A DNA stretch of 64,000 nt. It comes from Agmasoma carcini (nom. nud.) (lineage: Eukaryota; Microsporidia; Thelohaniidae). How positions within the stretch are numbered: position 1 is the first letter of the stretch; every line of letters starts with the position of its first letter. This document shows, in pieces, positions 61,723 to 64,000 of this stretch. Location: contig JAOXFI010000021.1 of NCBI GenBank assembly GCA_029232285.1, positions 1 to 64,000 of the forward strand, given 5' to 3'. The notes beneath the pieces were generated by a model. The model searched no databases. It was not told where the DNA came from and worked only from the letters and a program-made list of their open reading frames with translations. Both the position numbers and the translations under genes were made by a program.

Positions 61723-63624
61723 TTAAATATATTTTAACCTTTTTTGCACACCCCTAAGATTCTTAGAGTCCTTCACAATACCAAGTATCGTCTCACTAGT
61801 TTTATATTTATATTTCTCTACCATCTTCTCACATAAATATTCAATCCATAACTTATTTGATAATTCATCAAAACCAACCCAATTCACTTTTTTCATCTTT
61901 CTATAATATCCAAACTGTATATCAACACTTGAATCTCCTTCAAACAACCACTCTTTATCATTTAAATCCGTATAAACTGTCTTTCCATCAATCACCATCC
62001 TACTTATTGAAAAATCAATAATTTTAATACAAATTTTATCATCAACCCTCTTCAATAACACATTCCCCCAATGTAAATCTCTATGTTCAAACTCATACTT
62101 ATCTTCTAAACTTACAAATATATTAACTATGTCTTTTATAAAGCAATTAATCTCCATTTCATCATTAAAATCAAACTTTTCAAGATCAGTTCCACAATCT
62201 TCCATAATCACAACTCCAAACTTTGAATTTCTCTTGTAAAAATCTGGTCTAACATTTTCAGGATTAATATATTCATCCCAAGCCTTTAAATATGGCCTTG
62301 TATACTTACCATACACAAAAAATGCATCTATCATTTTACATATTGAATTTTCAGTAGATAAATTCTTTAAAAAATAAATTTCTTTAAGAAATTCACAAGT
62401 CTTATAATACTCGGATATTGGTATAACTTTATAAACCTTATCATCAACCTTAAATACTTCAGAAAAAGAAGCTTCTCCAATTTTTATAGGATTTGATGGT
62501 AAACTTTCAAATCTTTTAGAGGGCAGATCAAGAAAGGTTGAAATCTCTTCATCGCTAATTATATTCTCAAAGGCAGTCGAAGTCTTAAGAGATAATTTAT
62601 ATCCTTCTTCAAAAGTAGATTTTGAACCACTTCTATTATTCACAGATAAATTTATAATATCAAATTTAGTACTAGGCAATTCTTCATGTATTTTGATCAT
62701 TTCAGAATCAACCACCCCATTTTGACCATCGCAAACATTACTTGTTAGTACAGTATCATCTAAACAATCATCTTTTAAAGACTCGGTCTTCACTTCTGAA
62801 TCATTTATAACTACATTCGTATTTTTTTCAGATTTATTTTTACAATAAACCACATCAGATGCTGCAACCTTATTTTTCTTAGGCTTATCTAAAGAATCCT
62901 CCACCTCACTTGAATCATCAATTGATAAAATGGTTAAATTCAATGAATCATTCATAGCTCTAAGCTTTAGCCTTCTTCGTTTCACTATTTCTCTTTGGAT
63001 CAACGTATTTCTATCTCTACTGGTCAATAAATGACGTTTCGAATTAGGATCAAAACTATCTTTAATATAATTAACTGAATCAATTTCAATATTATCATCC
63101 TCTAATACTTTTCTTATCAAAGCCTTTTCATAATTATCAGTCGTTTTTCCTCTATAGACAACACTAGGGATGGTTATTCCGGAACTTGAATTAAAATCAT
63201 TTATAGAAGATAAACTCGATTTTCTAGAAGAAACTCGCTGAACAGACTTGGCCATCCTTTCCGATTCTAAAATTTCACTTTTTACATCGGATGAGACATT
63301 GAGTTTTACAATTCTACCACCAATAGACTTTACTGATATTTTGTTATCATTTTGATTATCATATATGTTAATTTTTTTACTCAGATTGCTATTGGACACA
63401 CAATAGTTGGACTTATTGTCTCTTTTTTTACAATTCAACCTAATAAACATGGGTTTTATTGTATTTGATTTGATTGTGCTATTTCTTTTATTTTTATCTT
63501 CATTTAGTGTGGTCAAAAGACTATTATTAGGGTCTGAGCTTCTAAAAGTCCTTTTTAGTTTTCTAAATCTCTTAGATACTGAATTCTCTTTAACAATATT
63601 ACTTTTCCCAAATCCTTTTGCCAT
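61723..63624 (-). CDS. Haspin-type protein kinase
   Basis: A 633-residue protein. The first 330 residues are disordered, Ser/Asn/Lys-rich and basic at the start, as in haspins. The C-terminal kinase domain begins around residue 375 (KIGEASFSEVFKVDDKVYKV). It has the haspin catalytic loop FEHRDLHWGNVLL (about 511-523), IIDFSISRM in place of DFG, DLNDKEWLFEGDSSVDIQFG and YRKMKKVNW. Haspin phosphorylates histone H3 Thr3 to recruit the chromosomal passenger complex to centromeres. Yeast ALK1/ALK2 are the counterparts. The ATG is divergent to the next gene's ATG with a shared 36-bp spacer. Confidence 0.9.
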   Translation of the reverse strand: MAKGFGKSNIVKENSVSKRFRKLKRTFRSSDPNNSLLTTLNEDKNKRNSTIKSNTIKPMFIRLNCKKRDNKSNYCVSNSNLSKKINIYDNQNDNKISVKSIGGRIVKLNVSSDVKSEILESERMAKSVQRVSSRKSSLSSINDFNSSSGITIPSVVYRGKTTDNYEKALIRKVLEDDNIEIDSVNYIKDSFDPNSKRHLLTSRDRNTLIQREIVKRRRLKLRAMNDSLNLTILSIDDSSEVEDSLDKPKKNKVAASDVVYCKNKSEKNTNVVINDSEVKTESLKDDCLDDTVLTSNVCDGQNGVVDSEMIKIHEELPSTKFDIINLSVNNRSGSKSTFEEGYKLSLKTSTAFENIISDEEISTFLDLPSKRFESLPSNPIKIGEASFSEVFKVDDKVYKVIPISEYYKTCEFLKEIYFLKNLSTENSICKMIDAFFVYGKYTRPYLKAWDEYINPENVRPDFYKRNSKFGVVIMEDCGTDLEKFDFNDEMEINCFIKDIVNIFVSLEDKYEFEHRDLHWGNVLLKRVDDKICIKIIDFSISRMVIDGKTVYTDLNDKEWLFEGDSSVDIQFGYYRKMKKVNWVGFDELSNKLWIEYLCEKMVEKYKYKTSETILGIVKDSKNLRGVQKRLKYI

Positions 63625-63660
63625 GTGTATGTGGTCAAAATTATTTTTGAAAAATTTACC

Positions 63661-64000
63661 ATGGATGTAGATCTATTCAACACACTTACAAAAATTATGG
63701 AAATAGAGGACAAAGAAAGATGTAAAGCAGAAACCATCCGATTAGGCAAATATTTGAAAACTTTGGACGAAAATACCGCTCCAGATGTCATAATAAGATT
63801 TATAAGGCACTCTTACAGAGTATTAACTGCAAGTGATCTACCTTCTAGTCTTAGCAGAAAATTTAACGTTAAAATTGAGAAAGATAGAAAAATTAAATTT
63901 GGAGATAATAAAGATTATGATTTGACTTCAATATTTTATAGTGAGGAGGGTAAAAGACAAAGGAAAAGGGAACTTATTAGTGTACCAATATCAAATGTTG
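63661..64000 (+). CDS. Unknown protein, cut by the window end
   Basis: A plus-strand frame opens with an ATG at 63661, directly after AAAAATTTACC, the start motif, and stays open to the window edge (113 codons). It begins MDVDLFNTLTKIMEIEDKER. The visible part is helical and charged, with IIRFIRHSYRVLTASDLPSS and a Lys-rich stretch. I recognise no family from this piece. Frames on the opposite strand (63555-63791) are shadows. Confidence 0.75.
   Translation, partial: MDVDLFNTLTKIMEIEDKERCKAETIRLGKYLKTLDENTAPDVIIRFIRHSYRVLTASDLPSSLSRKFNVKIEKDRKIKFGDNKDYDLTSIFYSEEGKRQRKRELISVPISNV

Overview
The window reads as nuclear DNA of a microsporidian. It is very AT-rich, the protein genes are intronless and unusually short for their families, and many start codons follow a stretch like AAATTTTTCCC, the signal described near microsporidian start codons. 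The proteins are fungal-type eukaryotic ones: uL3, uL30, UBA1, 14-3-3, FEN1, TFIIA, TAF4, BDP1, a PIK1-type lipid kinase, SLY1, haspin and cohesin. Long repeat-rich spacers with transposon relics point to one of the larger, repeat-carrying microsporidian genomes; I cannot name the genus from this window.

Layout. 1-8.4 kb is a gene desert with a decayed integrase between inverted repeats and copies of a dispersed repeat. 8.4-26.5 kb is a dense gene block: a RecA-like ATPase, V-ATPase proteolipid, TFIIA large subunit, FEN1, TAF4, ORC4-like, NHP2-like, a PI4-kinase, BDP1, 14-3-3, a SWI3/RSC8-like protein, NAD kinase and a first MscS-like channel. Two identical 5S rRNA genes in opposite orientation lie near its ends, at 9.1 and 26.7 kb. 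26.8-31.4 kb holds transposase and integrase relics, minisatellites and dispersed repeats. 31.4-50.5 kb is a second gene region: a paralogous MscS channel, a CAP-domain protein, a KIN1-like kinase, a possible NatB auxiliary subunit, RPL7, an SFP1-like zinc-finger protein, UBA1, RPL3 and casein kinase 1. 50.5-55.5 kb is another desert with minisatellites and CTAA arrays. 55.5-64 kb carries a ubiquitin-specific protease with an apparent signal peptide, SLY1, a very small kleisin, haspin and the start of a further gene cut by the window edge.

How the genes work together. Most belong to core nuclear machinery: Pol II and Pol III transcription (TOA1, TAF4, BDP1, a SWI3-like subunit), replication and repair (FEN1, ORC4-like, RecA-like), chromosome cohesion and mitosis (kleisin, haspin) and ribosome production (5S, uL3, uL30, NHP2-like, SFP1-like). 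A second set concerns membranes and signalling (PIK1, SLY1, V-ATPase, two MscS-like channels, KIN1, CK1, 14-3-3). The candidates for contact with the host are the signal-peptide deubiquitinase and the CAP protein.

The most notable signals are the putatively secreted deubiquitinase, the inverted 5S pair, a dispersed repeat of about 300-450 bp present at least eight times, and simple-sequence arrays that end shortly upstream of several start codons.
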